DNA of 64,000 bases, from assembly GCA_001792895.1 (NCBI GenBank), contig MARA01000050.1, forward strand, positions 124,001 through 188,000, written 5' to 3'. A model generated the notes under the pieces. It was not told the DNA's origin, did no database searches, and saw only the letters and a program-made list of their open reading frames with translations. Each line of letters opens with the position of its first letter. Position 1 is the stretch's first letter. This stretch comes from Lentinus brumalis (taxonomy: Eukaryota; Basidiomycota; Agaricomycetes; Polyporales; Polyporaceae). The position numbers and the translations under genes were made by a program. Below, one piece after another: positions 45,053 through 56,824 of this stretch.

Positions 45053-46611
45053 ATGACTGCTGCCACTGACCCCGACAGACTGGTATTCTTTCTGCAGGGT
45101 GCGCATGAAGATGATTGCGACGGCCACTGCGCCGGTACAGATCTCAAAACCTCCTCCACAGCACCCCGCACTCCGCATAACGCCTCCATTCTCGACAACC
45201 TCGCCCGCCTCCTAATTAGCGGTGAGGAAAAGGGGCAGGTATTCGCCATCGCAGTTGTCCTAGATACCCAAAAATCGCGGTTCATTATCGCCGAGAACAA
45301 GTTGGTTCCGCTCGACGTCCGCAGACACCTTACCACCATGCTGCAGTCTCTATATGAGACGCGCCAGTTGGTTCTCACCTATCGGAAGGCTCAGCACTCC
45401 TCGCCAGTCATTCCGATACCTATTTCCCGTGATGCGACCGACCCTGTCCATCGGAAGTTGCTGGAGCTCGAAGTCAGCGTCTTTCGCCACTCCTGGCCCA
45501 AGCTGCGCAGACGCTTCAACAAGGCCCACCGCGACGGTGTCTTCACCGACATCTGCTCGGCCATCCTATCGCTTGACCCAGACAAGAGGCTGCCGCTGAG
45601 TGTGCTGCAGCAAGACGGACTCTCGGTGCTCTCGCAATCCGACCGGAAGCAACTCGGAGTCATCAGGCATATCGTGAACCAGATCCGTGTATTGCTCGTA
45701 CCGTCTACAACCCCATCCGACGATGTTATCCACAAGATGCGGGTGTTTCTGGCGGACATGGCGCAAATCATGCGAAGGATGGAGAGCCGCGAGGTGCCAT
45801 TACTGAGGAGGTTCGCTTCATACGCCCGTACGTCGCGTGTTTCGGCGACTCCATATGCATCTGACCCATCTCATCCTAAGGGGCTCTCGGAAAGCAGGAC
45901 GACGACTATGCAAAGTGGGCGAACAAAGTTGTCTCCGTTCACTTGGATTTCACATCTATCGCGCTCGCCGTCGGCTCACCGACCATGGACACTATCCTAA
46001 CGGAAACAATGACAATAGATATAGCTGAGACGAACCCTCGACCTGCTCGTGTACACGTCAATGTGGACAACCTGCGCATAGCCTTAGGTGCCGGTCAGAA
46101 TTTCGACACGATAACTCTCCAGAAGTTCCTGGAGAGCAAGTTCGGACAGTATTTGGATACAGAAGGTATGCCGTTGATTGAGCCGCTACAGCTTGTTCGT
46201 TGACGATATGCGGCACTGTAAGTCCAGGTGGATGGTCGTATCCATTGCGAATGTGCCGTCCTTGCGACACTCGACGAGATGCGGAGTGCTGGCGTACCCG
46301 CCATCCCGTACGTCGGCGTCTCCAAGCCCTCATGCGCCCTCTGCAACTGCTACTTTGAGGCTTATCGCGCGGTCACCGGCCAGGACATCAGGACGCGGGC
46401 AACTCACGGCCAGATGGTACCATGGCGATGTCCTTCGCTCGGGGACCAGGCCGTCGATGAACAGGTTCGCTCGGAGCTATCGACAAAGTTGAGAATCCTT
46501 CTTGTGGATAACGTGGACCACTACTGGAAGCGGGCATCATTATCATCGCAGAGCGACACGTTGTTGGCCCCGTTTATAAGACCCACGCTCGGTACGCCGT
46601 CAAATTGTTAG
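45053..46611 (+). CDS. OTT_1508-like deaminase-fold protein, intact copy
   Basis: Three exons, 45053-45827, 45881-46165 and 46223-46611, give 482 residues without interruption. The N-terminal 260 residues are helical with no domain I recognise (MTAATDPDRLVFFLQGAHED; LLELEVSVFRHSWPKLRRRF). The C-terminal exon holds the deaminase core: VDGRIHCECAVLATLDEM with His-Cys-Glu (HxE zinc/proton-shuttle motif), and VSKPSCALCNCYFEAY with the CxxC zinc ligands, followed by THGQMVPWRCP. This is the signature of the fungal OTT_1508-type deaminase family, abundant in agaricomycetes; substrate (free nucleotide or nucleic acid) is not known. A broken paralogue is at 25.4 kb. Splice phases agree between the two copies. 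Confidence 0.82.
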
Positions 46612-47742
46612 TATCGTCGGTCGCATAGCTCATTCAAGATTTGGCTTCTTTCTAGAGGACCTGGATGCCATATACCGTGACGTATCCTTTTGGTGAATCA
46701 TGACTCCATGCTTCTCAGGCTGCCGTGTCTGCTGAGGTTCGCCCAAACATAGCGAGGCGTCGGTTGTCTCAGAGTACTTGAGTGATAGTGGGGCGCGATT
46801 CGTCGGACGTCATGAAGTCACGACCATCGAGGATACTTGAACCAGCTTGACACCACCGGTACCGCCGTATTTCGGAGAGTCAGCAATATATCAGTAACCG
46901 GACTACTTACTTACGAAGCACTTAGCCCCTTAAAACTGTCGCTTAACTTGAATACTTACCGCGTACAAAACGCTTAATGGTGATTTGAAGCAGCTGAGCG
47001 CTTGTATACCCGTAGCTGCTCGTTCCCCACCACCAGCATACTTCATCATCATCGAGCTCATGGTACCCTGAATGCTCCATTGAAGGCGAGGAAACTTCAA
47101 AGACTGTCGAGGTTTCAATATGCCGTATCTGGCGATAATTCCCGTGAACAGTAAGTCAAGGTCTATCATCAGACGTCAATGTGAAAGTCGGTTACTCCAT
47201 CTCCGGGTTTGCGACGCAGCTAATTGTGGCGAACTTGTGCAGGACCGGTATGACGGCGACAGCCCTTGTTCAGAAGTTTGCATGCAAGCTTCCTTTTACG
47301 CAAACGGAGTCCTTCGGGCAAGCCGAGAGTAAATGGGCGCTCCCAGTTTATTGTCTCGCAATTGTGCTGCGATGACAGGTCTTCCCATGATACACAGCGG
47401 CACATCCGTCAAGTGATCCTCTGCATTCTAGGCCGGCATATGCGTTCACGCCTTTTGTGCGCGCAGGCCACATGTATGGCAAGTCGACGACGGATCTACG
47501 GCTCTTTTGTCTTGCGGTGCTTTGCGACGGTCTGTGCGCCGAGCAGTATATGTATGGGCCACCTTCATCAAGAGCTACCACCGCTCGCTGCTCGACGCTC
47601 GACGCTCACATCTGCTAGGCCCTAGAGGTCTTGTATCTGGGTCCTGAACTTGCTCTGCTCTATCTACTGCTCACCCTTCGGCAGTCTGTCCTTGTTCCGC
47701 TGGTCCCAAGCTCTCCTTCGTAGATAGAATAGCAAGACAGCA
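46612..47742. other. intergenic between deaminase and the unknown gene at 47.7 kb
   Basis: About 1.1 kb with only short unsupported frames. AT-rich around 46900-47000. No repeat or RNA gene seen. Confidence 0.5.
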
Positions 47743-48848
47743 ATGGCCACCGCTGCAGTCATCCGTTTCCCTCCTCCCCCGCCCACCCGGAACGAGCTCT
47801 CGAGCGAGCAGCGCGCGAAGCTCATTCGCACGAACAACAAGCTTGGGCAGGTCCTCGGTAGCACGCCGCACGTGCTTGATCTGTCGTACGTCGGTGAGTC
47901 GAATCCTTGCTGTTGACCCCTGCTATACTGATGCCTCCGCTCTTCGAAGTGCCGAAGACGCAGATTGAACTGCCGCCACCACCTAAGACGCCTACCTCGA
48001 GCCGGAACCCGTTCAGGTCGCACTCTCGCTCCAAGTCCGTCCCGAAGGTTGATATGGACGCCGTCCGCGCTTCCGCGAACAGCCCGGACTCTGTTGCGTC
48101 GCGGGCATCCTCTACGTCGCACAAGTCTACACTTAGCGTCCGGGTCAAGGCGGACGAGTTGGCCTGGCGCTCCCCTTACCCTGTACAACGCCCGCCCCTT
48201 CTACGACTCTCCGTTCCCAACCCTACGCGTTCGCGCAAACCTCGTCTGGAGACCATCCCGGGGTCGCCACCCTACGACCAGTTGACGGGCTCCTACGAGC
48301 CACCCTCGTTCTCGATCCCTTCTGATGCTGCCATGCGTCGGGAGAAGATGCGCCGGGTGCGCAAGATGTTGGGGGACGGTGTGCCCTCTGACCTCGTCTT
48401 CCCTTCTTCCTCCGAGGAGTCCGATTCGGAGGAAGATTCCCCGCTGCTCTCCACGCCGACCTCGACGATGAGCCGCGAATGGCTCCTCGTTGACAGCGCG
48501 GAACCAGACATGAACAAAGCGCTCCCCTTGGAACCTACAAGTTCCTCGCCTCCCGCGCAGTCCCAGTCCACGCGCATCTCATCGAAACAGCGCGAAACCA
48601 AGCCAAAGGAGCCCGTCATCCGCCGCAACCGCCTGTTCAAGGACCGCACCAAGGAGCGTCCGTCGAAGGCCGCGAAGCCGCTGGAGAGCATCGCGGAGAG
48701 CGCCAAGGAGACTCGTCCGAGCAGCGTCACTTGCGTCGGTGTCTCTGCGAGCGCAGGCATGAGCGGCTTGGGCAAGTCGCGGCGGTTCGTCCAGGGCGAG
48801 CTGCACATGGACCAGATCGGCACTGTGTGGGGTGGATTCGCATGGTGA
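47743..48848 (+). CDS. Ser-rich protein of unknown function
   Basis: Exon 1 starts at 47743 (MATAAVIRFPPPPPTRNELS) and contains a compact helical block, SSEQRAKLIRTNNKLGQVLG followed by STPHVLDLSY. A phase-1 donor (GTGAGTCG) near 47893 leads to a long second exon. It is Ser/Pro/Arg-rich and disordered, with an acidic Ser cluster (SSSEESDSEEDS), a basic region RRNRLFKDRTKERPSKAAK, and a distinct C-terminus RRFVQGELHMDQIGTVWGGF. Ordered ends around a disordered middle suggest a scaffold or regulator. I do not recognise the family. No signal peptide or membrane segment. Confidence 0.7.
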
Positions 48849-49470
48849 GCTCCTCTTCAAGCTGTCTTGTATCATGATGGCAAGCCGGTTCTTGCCAAAC
48901 CTGGGGGGTTTGTTGCGCATCCAATCCTCTGGGATGGATGCAGAAACAGTTGACTTCGTCTCTCGTTTCTCGCTGTCATTTTGTTGGTTGCTGTCTTCCA
49001 TCTGGTCCGTGCTCCGGTTTCGCCCACTGATGTACCATAAATACCATCATCCCTCTCGTGTATGTAGTATAAATATCGTCTCAGCCTCATGTAGCGTAGC
49101 TCGTAGCTCAGCTGATCATCGTAATAAGTACCGCCGTTATTTTGCATGTTTCTCCATGACCGTATGCACTGTATGCAAATCCTACATATGCGTTCTATGC
49201 AAAGGCTAGTCGCGCCCACGCTTACTGCGTCGTCCGGTGTCTTGTGCATGTCGCGTACCTACGGACAATTGATGATGACAACCGGTGCCGATGAGGTCAA
49301 CGATCGAGGCGCCGAGGGCCGAGGCGCTGAGCATGGCTGTCCTGCGAGCCCACTTGAAGCTTCTCCATCCCGACCCCCTTCTCCGCAGCAGGCTGCATAT
49401 AACCTTGGCTGCGCACTGACTACACGACAGCTTTGGCACTGTACTTCCCCACATCACAACATCGACGACA
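48849..49470. promoter_or_regulatory. intergenic with the PIL1 promoter
   Basis: Carries a TATA-like CATATAA at 49396-49402, about 70 bp before the PIL1 start codon. Otherwise no gene. Confidence 0.5.
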
Positions 49471-52400
49471 ATGTTCAAAACCGCGGCGCGCAAGATCGCG
49501 CACAACACGACGGTGCCCGGAATCCCAGGGCTCGGCGGTAAGCAGGACCTCCGAGCTCTCCAGGACCTCATCACCTCCGAGAAGGCGGTTCTTCATTCGT
49601 GCGTATTGCAATTGCCATAATTCAAATTCATTGGCACACTGAGCGGATGTATGCGGCAGGCTACAGAAACTCAGCGCGGATTTCGCACGAGCTTCAGACG
49701 CATTGAGAGTATGGGGGCAGGGCGAGGGAGACGATCTTGCAGTGAGTACTTCCATTGACCCAAGCTATGACAGAGCGTGAACATTCTGTAGGATACCCTC
49801 GCTGCCTCGAATGCCCTCCTCTTGCACTTCGCGAATGCGCTCTCCGTACTGGCGAATCATGAAGGCGCGATCCGCGAACAGATGAAGGCCGTCCGCACCC
49901 GCGAAGAGAAATTGGATGAACTCAAGCGGCGGCGCAGATCAGTCATCTCGGATGCGGACTCGGCGGAGCGTAAGCTGAGCAAGATGAACCCGGAGAACAA
50001 GAACTTGCAGCAGCAAACGGATCTTCTCAACAGCTTGCGCGACCAGATTCGACAGATGGATGCGGATATTGCGGCGGAGGAAGCCAGCCTGGGCGACTTC
50101 AAGCGTTCGAGTGTGCGTGGATGGATGGGCAGGAAGTTTGGGGGTTTGCTTGAATGTTGTGAGAAGGGCGCGGTAAGTGCTATAGTGGGAAGATCGTCCA
50201 GTGCCACAGTAAAGCTCAACGCTGATCTCTAGGTGGTGGGTGAAATGGGAAAACTTGTCATCTCGGTGGGCCTCGTGTGTCGTGCTCCGAGCGCATATCC
50301 TCATCTCTCCTTAGGAAATCCCTATGGAACCAACGCAACCTGGACTTCCGAGACCATACTACACAGGCCATGCCCGCACCGAGTTTCTTGTGACCGAAGC
50401 TGCACGCTCAGTCTCAGAAGTCTTCTACTCCCCCGAGCCCACAAACCGGAGCATTCGGCCTCTGCCTGGCTCGGACCTTCCCCCTGTACCTTCTCCGCAG
50501 CAGCAGCGTCGCATGTCCATAATGTCAGCGAATGGGCAAGGTGCGGCTTCGCCTAGCTTACCATCTTCCCCCGGCCCGGCATATGCTGGACTACCACAGC
50601 TTGAGGAGACTGGGTTCAGCGTCTCGCCATTCCTCGGAGGCCCGGACCACACTCCTCAGCCATCGCTCGGTCAGTCCGTGAGCGAGTTCGGGTCCTTCCC
50701 CATTCCGCAACTGAACCAGGCCAGTACCTTCACTCCCGCTGAACGAGACAAGGCCGCCAGCCCTCGTGGAGGTCGCTTCGCCACGTTCCCGGTGAAAGCT
50801 CTCGGCCCTCGTCCGCAGCCCGGACCCACGCAGGGCAGTAGTATCTCGACGAACCCATATATTTCCTCTCCTCCCATGAGGGAAGGAGATCGTGCCCCCT
50901 CGATCGAGATTGATCGCCCCGGCGACGACTCTTTCTCCTCAAGCGTTGCCATGGCTCTTGGCCAGTACTCCTTGGAAGGGTCCGCCGGAGCTGGCCCCAG
51001 TTCGGGCCATGTCAATGAGCAGCAGGGGCCACCTCCGACCAACGATACCAAAACTGGTGCCGACTTTGGGCCGCAGAGGTACTCGCCTCCTCCGCCCATG
51101 TACACTCCGTCGCATGAGCAGGGTCTACCGGCAGGTGCTGCTCCCTCACGACCCCCACAGCCATGCAGGATACCCTGGGGGCTTCTGATACGCAGCAGGA
51201 GAAGGCTCCTTCACGTCCGAATTCTGGGCCCGAGGACGACGAAGACGGTCTGGCTTACATGTCCTCGGGTCAAGATATTGAATCGACGGAGGAGCTGCAT
51301 CACAACGGAGACAGGAGGGTGCACTTTGGCGGAGTGGCCGATGTCGACGACGAGCTGCAAAAGCGCCACGACGAGCAGGAGAAACTTACCGCTTCCCCGC
51401 CTAGGTCGTCGTCGGCACGAGTACCGGTACCCCTATGGATGGAGGCCCGAACGACTCTCAGAACGGCGGGACTTCCTCTGAAGGTGAGCGTCAGACCTAA
51501 CGAGGTAGACATATTCTGAACACTTTGTGCACAGTTCTCCGTTCCCAACCTGCATCTCCGACGCACTCTGACCCGCCATCACGTGGATTTGCTCTATCCG
51601 ACCCGCCTGTTCAGAACCGTATACCGAGCCCGCCTCCGACGCAGGAGCCCCTGGACGAAAGGTCCCTCAACGCAGCCGCCGCTCGTGAGGTATCGAGAGA
51701 GTTGGACTCTCTGATGATGAGTTCCCCGCCACACTCACCCGCCCAATCACAGCCTCCTCCCTCGCCCCTCTCTAATCGTCCGCAGTATGGTGCACCGGCA
51801 CCATCCTACCAGAGAGCCCCAGTTTCTCCACTGCCTGCTCTAAACACGACGACACCAGGAGGGTCTCAGCCCACGAGCCCGAGGTTGGAAGGCATGTACG
51901 TGCGTGAGCGGGATCGTTCGGCGGCCGGATCTCCTCCCGCGCGCGCCCCTACCCAAGACACTATACCGCCGGCGCCTGCCTCACCGACTGCCAGCGACGG
52001 GAGCGACCAGCGGCGCCCTTCGTATAACACGAGGGCGTCGTCGACGGATACCAACGGCACCCCTTTCCGAACCCCCATGGGCACGCCGTCTGGTCCTCCG
52101 CCGTCGAGCTCCATGTATAACCTGCCTGGGACGACCGGCTCAGGCACATCGTTCACGGGTGGTGCGCGCATGATCTCAGCCGCGGCGTTCAGACGCCAGC
52201 AGCAACAGCAGCAGCAGAACGCTTCTCTACGGAACATGAGCAGCGAGGGCCTCGCTGATGTGACCCCGCTTAACGTCAAGAAACGCCCGTTGCCGAGCTC
52301 TCCGTATCCCTCACAGTCCCAGATGCTTGCGCCAGGTCAGGGCCAGGGGATGCGGTCTGTGTCGGCACCGCACATAGGCGAGCAGGACAGGCCTGTCTCG

Positions 52401-52532
52401 CAATATCGTCAGGATGGCGAAGAAGACGAGTACGACTACATCTCCGCGTACACGGACAACCCGGACAGGGCGTCTGGGTATGGTTCAGGTCGGTTTGCCA
52501 CCAACCTCGACGACGGAAATGGGATTCGGTAA
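49471..52532 (+). CDS. pil1: PIL1/LSP1-type eisosome protein with very long C-terminal tail
   Basis: BAR-domain protein that builds eisosomes, the plasma-membrane furrows of fungi. Core: MFKTAARKIAHNTTVPGIPG, then after introns LQKLSADFARASDALRVWGQ, LLHFANALSVLANHEGAIRE, the coiled-coil helix KLDELKRRRRSVISDADSAE, VRGWMGRKFGGLLECCEKGA, VVGEMGKLVIS|EIPMEPTQPG and RPYYTGH. Splice joints in the core are clean. The tail of over 600 residues is Pro/Ser/Gln-rich (QQQQQQQN near 52200) and ends RFATNLDDGNGIR. Two frame changes in the tail look like one-base deletions: near 51158 (PPQP to MQDTLGASD, poly-C) and near 51405 (KLTASPP to TGTPMDGGPND); only the second frame matches the phase-1 donor before LRSQPASPT. 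These may be assembly errors or an unannotated very short intron. Confidence 0.85.
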
Positions 52533-52843
52533 TGTATGATTTCCAGTGCAAACGCATGGCCTGTTTGTCTTCCTTGTATCACCGTCGCTGCCCGTGCTCG
52601 ACGTAACTCACTGCAGTATTATTCGCTCGACTCGCTCTATGGATTTGTTCTGCGCACATGAGTCGCCATGACACATTAGCCCTCTGTATCCCTACGTTTC
52701 GTATTCTATTGCTTTTTGAACGCAGCTGTAGCAATGACCCGACCTTCTGACATCCACTCAGGACGTTCCGACAACCCCATCCTTGACCCGCTGGAGCGCT
52801 CTGCCAACCGTCACCTCTTCCGCTGGGCTCAGGGAGCCATGCG
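52533..52843. other. intergenic between convergent PIL1 and MFS genes
   Basis: 3' UTR sequence of both genes; no coding frame. Confidence 0.5.
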
Positions 52844-54644
52844 TTATCGTCTGGCAGCAGCAACTACAACACTTCCAAAGCCGGTCGCCAGCGCACAGGA
52901 TCCGACGAATATCTCCACTGCGCCATATCCCGCAGCCCCGTAGCGCGTACCCAAGGATGACGACTGGCCAGCCTGAAGCAGAAGACCGGAAACGATGGGG
53001 CCTATCACTGCAGACACGCCCTTGAATGCGGCGGTGCCTGCGTAGGTGATGTCCGCGTTCTCGGGATTACGACCTGCGCAGTCGACGGCTGCGTTAGGCC
53101 AAACGGACGAGAAGCCGCCGCTCTGTACATGCAAAGGTAAGTGACGCCGCGTGCAATTGCATGAATGCGAAGACGATGGATTGAGACATACCAGGGCGCC
53201 GAATATAATCGCGAAGGGGTAGATCAACGCCGGACCTTGGGCGAAGCCCCAGAGCAAGAAGGCAGCGAGCGCGCTGCCAAGAGAGCTGAAGAACATGACC
53301 CAGGGATATGCGAACCGGTCAGTCAGATCGCCCAATACGACTTGACCAATGACTCCTGCAGCGTTGAAGAGAGAGAGCACGACTGTGGCGGTGAGAGGCG
53401 TGGAGATCTGCTGCGTGAAGGACGCAATGTACAGCGACACCGGGAAGTAAGACAACCCTTGGATGAGACAGGTGAACGACTGGGAGATCATGCGCATGGT
53501 CAGGTTAGCTGCTTGCTTCCTCAGTATGTTCCATGCGTACTCACAAAGCTCAAAAACAGCGGGCTCTTGAAGAACACCATCTGCGGCACGATGAGGCGAG
53601 GCCTCCGCTGTCCGGGGTGGGGCTTCGAGATGGGCACTCGCGGACGTATCCCAAGAAACGCGATGCCCGTAGCGGTGCAAGTCATGATGGCCCATATGCG
53701 TAGTGTCCAACGTAATCCGAGATTGTTGAGCATTGCATTGAGCATGAAGGGGAACACGAATCCTGGTGACCAGGTCAGCAGAACATCGTCGCACGCCCAA
53801 GAACTGCCTCCACGCACCGCCAACACCGGTTCCGGCGAAAATAATTCCGCCCGCCAGACCGCGACGTTTCGAGAACCACTGCGGCAGCAGGATCATCGTG
53901 GGCAGGTACACTACCCCGCCGCTCAAACCGAGGCCGACGCCTTGCAGGAGGATGAGCTGCCAGACCTATGCACGATTGTAAGTTGGCCCTCACTATTTGG
54001 TTACTTATGAGATGACGAATGCTGAAGCTTACCTGGGTTGCGAAGCTAGAGCAGAAGAGACAGATGAAGTAGAGCAGCAGTCCACACCACATCGCTGTCT
54101 TCATGTATTCCGGATACCGCCGGAACATCATCGAGAGGAAGAGGACCTGGGACGACGGTAAGCAAGTTGTCGCAGTTAATGGTCCATTGCTCTGATGCTC
54201 TGACCTCTCCATACTGTATGCCTAGCCCCACCGTGCCCACTGCAGCAACAGCCACCTGGGATGCGGTGTTGAACGGAGGGTGCGTCGTATAGTAGTCTAG
54301 CAAATTTCAGTCGGAGCAGTTCTGCGAAGACAATCAAGAGGTACCTTGAAAGATACCGTAACTAGTCGTACTCAGAATTAGCTTGCACGGACGAGGTACA
54401 CGGTCGCTCACCTGAACAGGAAACCCCATATGAACATCTCCGCGATGAAACCGCAGGCGCAAAACGACCATGCTCCAAATCCGTGATCGACCGGTGCTAG
54501 TTCCTGAACATTAGCACCTTCCTGAGGTTCAGACCGCCCCAGAACAGACAATCGCGACCCATTGGACTGCGTAGACATGGCCGGTGTCGAGTCGAACGTC
54601 GACAGTCCATATTCGAAGTCCAGCGGAGCGTCACCAGAGGCCAT
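52844..54644 (-). CDS. MFS transporter, monocarboxylate transporter-like
   Basis: Twelve-helix major facilitator of the fungal MCT-like group. Cytosolic N-terminus MASGDAPLDFEYGLSTFDST, then GFGAWSFCACGFIAEMFIWG (TM1), |SYGIFQ| in a 17-nt exon (54345-54361), DYYTTHPPFNTASQ and TM2. Later segments: MWCGLLLYFICLFCSSFATQ, GGVVYLPTMILLPQWFSKRR, GLAGGIIFAGTGVGG|FVFPF (intron of about 54 nt at the bar), MVFFKSPLFLSF, VVLSLFNAAGVIGQVVLGDL, PWVMFFSSLGSALAAFLLWG, KGVSAVIGPIVSGLLLQAG and a last TM ending VVVAAARR. The family carries short-chain carboxylates or related metabolites across the plasma membrane with protons; the substrate here is unknown. All joints checked keep frame. Confidence 0.85.
54345..54361 (-). 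other. 17-nt micro-exon in the MFS gene
   Basis: On the coding strand the exon is TTACGGTATCTTTCAAG, between acceptor CGACTAG and donor GTACCTC. It joins ...CTGTTCAG to ACTACTATACG and encodes S-Y-G-I-F-Q-D, the expected sequence after TM1. Confidence 0.8.
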
Positions 54645-55170
54645 GTCGGTGTTGTAGATCCTTCCTCAGCTGCAGTACTATGTTCTGGGTCTTCGCTGGG
54701 ACTTGAAGGTAATCGATCTCATGAGTTCCGCCGGGTTCCGCCCGGCGTTTGCTGTGGCGATTTTACTGGGAATCATCCGATTCGCCGCTCAACGAGGGGC
54801 GCAAGTCCCGGCGGGGCGCGTGATGCGCTCATTGGTCGAGACTGCTCTGCGCTCAAGGCACCGTTCATGAAAAAGACCCACCATAGGGTTTGCTTGGATC
54901 AGGTCACAGGCGCGCACAATGAACATGATGCACGGGCTGTTTCCAGTCAGAAGTACAGGTGATGATTACGATCTAGTAGTACACTAGCAGGTTCCCGTGC
55001 CCCTGCCACGGCAAATGGAGGACAGCAGCGCACTCGGGCGGGCTGGGGCCCGCCCTCGTCCGCCGCTGTCTGGTGTGTGTGCATGCTAACTTTATGTGAC
55101 TGGGAAGTAGAGAGATAAATCGGCTAGTACAGTAAGTACAGTTGAGCGTTGCACTATATAACTATAGAAA
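54645..55170. other. intergenic: MFS promoter and 3' flank of the gene at 55.2 kb
   Basis: No gene. Contains a CGGGTTCCGCCCGG near-palindrome around 54732 and a TGTGTGTGTGC run near 55075. Confidence 0.45.
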
Positions 55171-56270
55171 CTACTCCATCTCCGCGTCCGTGCGCGCACG
55201 CTTCTTGCCGTTCAGGTCGGAAGTAGACGGTGCCTTGTCCCCGGGCCTGCCAAATTGGAATCGCCAGTTGGTACTCTTGGCACAACCTGGTGACGCTGTT
55301 TGTGAATCTGGAGGGGCGTCGTTTAGAGAGACGGCAAGGAGTCGGAGGAACAGGAGATACACACCAGACTTGATATTGAAAGCTGCGCTGCGAGGGAAGT
55401 ATGCAACATTCTCAAGAAGGATGTCGAAGAGTTCAGGGAGGCCTGGCTGTTCAGGGTCGTCGCTGTTGCCTCGGATGACAGCATGAAGATGTCCAATAAC
55501 GGACGCATTGGAGCCATCCGACAGCGGGAGGGGTTTAACCTTCTTGAAGCGGGTGGTATCGGGGATAGTGATGGACAGGGGCAACTTCCCTGGCTCTCCG
55601 AGGGACTGGACGTACTGGGATGCAGAAAGTTTGAAGGTTGAGTTTGTACGGTCGATGTGGCTTGCTTGGCCGCTGACGATCATCATCGGGGACGTGTAGG
55701 CGTTAGCGTCAGGAGTGGGTAGTAGCTGTTATTGGGTCAGGTTAGCCGGAGCAGCGTACATGCGAGTAAGTTCTCAACGCACCCATACTATTGCAGACGC
55801 AGTGGTTTGAGCTACCTGTGAAGGACAGATTAGTGCCAAAGCAACACCCTAGAAGGCAGAACTCACCATGGCAAAGAGCACGCATGTGTTCGTCTCATAG
55901 TCGAAGCTGATATCGGCACCGTTGTAGAATCTGTGGTTCCAGTGAACAGTAATGAGTGGTGTATATCGAGCGATAAGTAAAATATTACTTACCGAAGTCT
56001 TGCTGTCAGCGGTATGGACTCCGGCCCAACCCAGAATTGTGCGTCAAATACTATGGACCGGGGCTTTGTAGGGTCGCAGGGTGCTGGATTGTTCAGTAAT
56101 GCGATGCCAAATATAGACGCTGCACCTGGGAGATGAGGGGTAATTGACGTAGCCTTGGTTGTCACAGCAGCAGAGCCAGATTGAGGCGAAGAGTTTGGCG
56201 TGGGTGGAGGCGGTGGGAGTGAGCTCGAGTCGGGTGACGAAGAGATGTTTTTAGCACCTTTGGGAGGCAT
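55171..56270 (-). CDS. unknown protein with C-terminal nuclear-localisation-like signal, beside the Helitron
   Basis: Multi-exon gene. Start MPPKGAKNISSSPDSSSLPP at 56270 and a Pro/Ser-rich leader, then beta-rich sequence: RSIVFDAQFWVGPESIPLTA, RLR|FYNGADISFDYETN, VLFAMV|AQTTASAIVW, SPMMIVSGQASHIDRTNSTF, PLSITIPDTTRFKKVKPLPL, SNASVIGHLHAVIRGN and LPELFDILLENVAYFPRSAA. The end GKKRARTDAEME is a plausible NLS. Introns of normal size connect all blocks. I recognise no family. The alternating beta pattern might be an OB-like fold, which would be notable because replication-protein-A-like proteins accompany some Helitrons, but this is speculation. The upstream edge lies only 160 bp from the repeat at 56429. 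Confidence 0.65.
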
Positions 56271-56428
56271 GGTGTGAGTGTCGATACGTGTTCTCAGCCT
56301 TCGGATTGCAGTGAGATATATATATGCAGCTCAGTTGAGTGGTGCAGAAAGAGCGAGAACAGAGAGCTCGAGGTCGGGAAGGTTCCGGGAGAGCCATGAT
56401 GTTAATCAGGCGCTGAAGGTTACTCACT

Positions 56429-56801
56429 CCTACAATGCCATTAGTGTCCCAACTAATACTTACTGCTACTTGAATTGCGGTATTGGGGTAGCATAAGGCC
56501 ACTTCAAAACGATTTCTGCACATTCCTACAGGTCATATACTGTACTATGAGCAGTTATCTCAAGCTTGTAGTGGCTGACAGTTCGTTAACAATTCAACCT
56601 TTGGTGAGGCTGGTGTAGCGCAAAATAAGCGCTGAGCGCGGTCATAAAGGCTTAAAGACCAACAGTTACCCAGTTCTTATCCAGTGAGAAGTAGGGCTTC
56701 AAATCGGTTTCTAAGGAGTGCTATGGTGCATTCTTGTTGCTATAAGCTGTGCTTTTGGTGTTTATGTTACGGGGAGTAAGGGAATAATTCAATCTTTGAA
56801 G
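56429..56801. repeat. 373-bp direct repeat, copy 1 (Helitron 3'-end-like)
   Basis: About nine in ten bases match copy 2 at 56825-57198, mostly differing by transitions. Near the low-coordinate edge is the hairpin ATTAGT-GTCCCA-ACTAAT (56440-56457), followed on the minus strand by 11 nt (GGCATTGTAGG) to the edge of homology. That is the layout of a Helitron 3' end read on the minus strand, although the edge is GTAG(G) rather than the usual CTRR. Confidence 0.75.
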
Positions 56802-56824
56802 GACTATAGTATATATTAGCGCTG

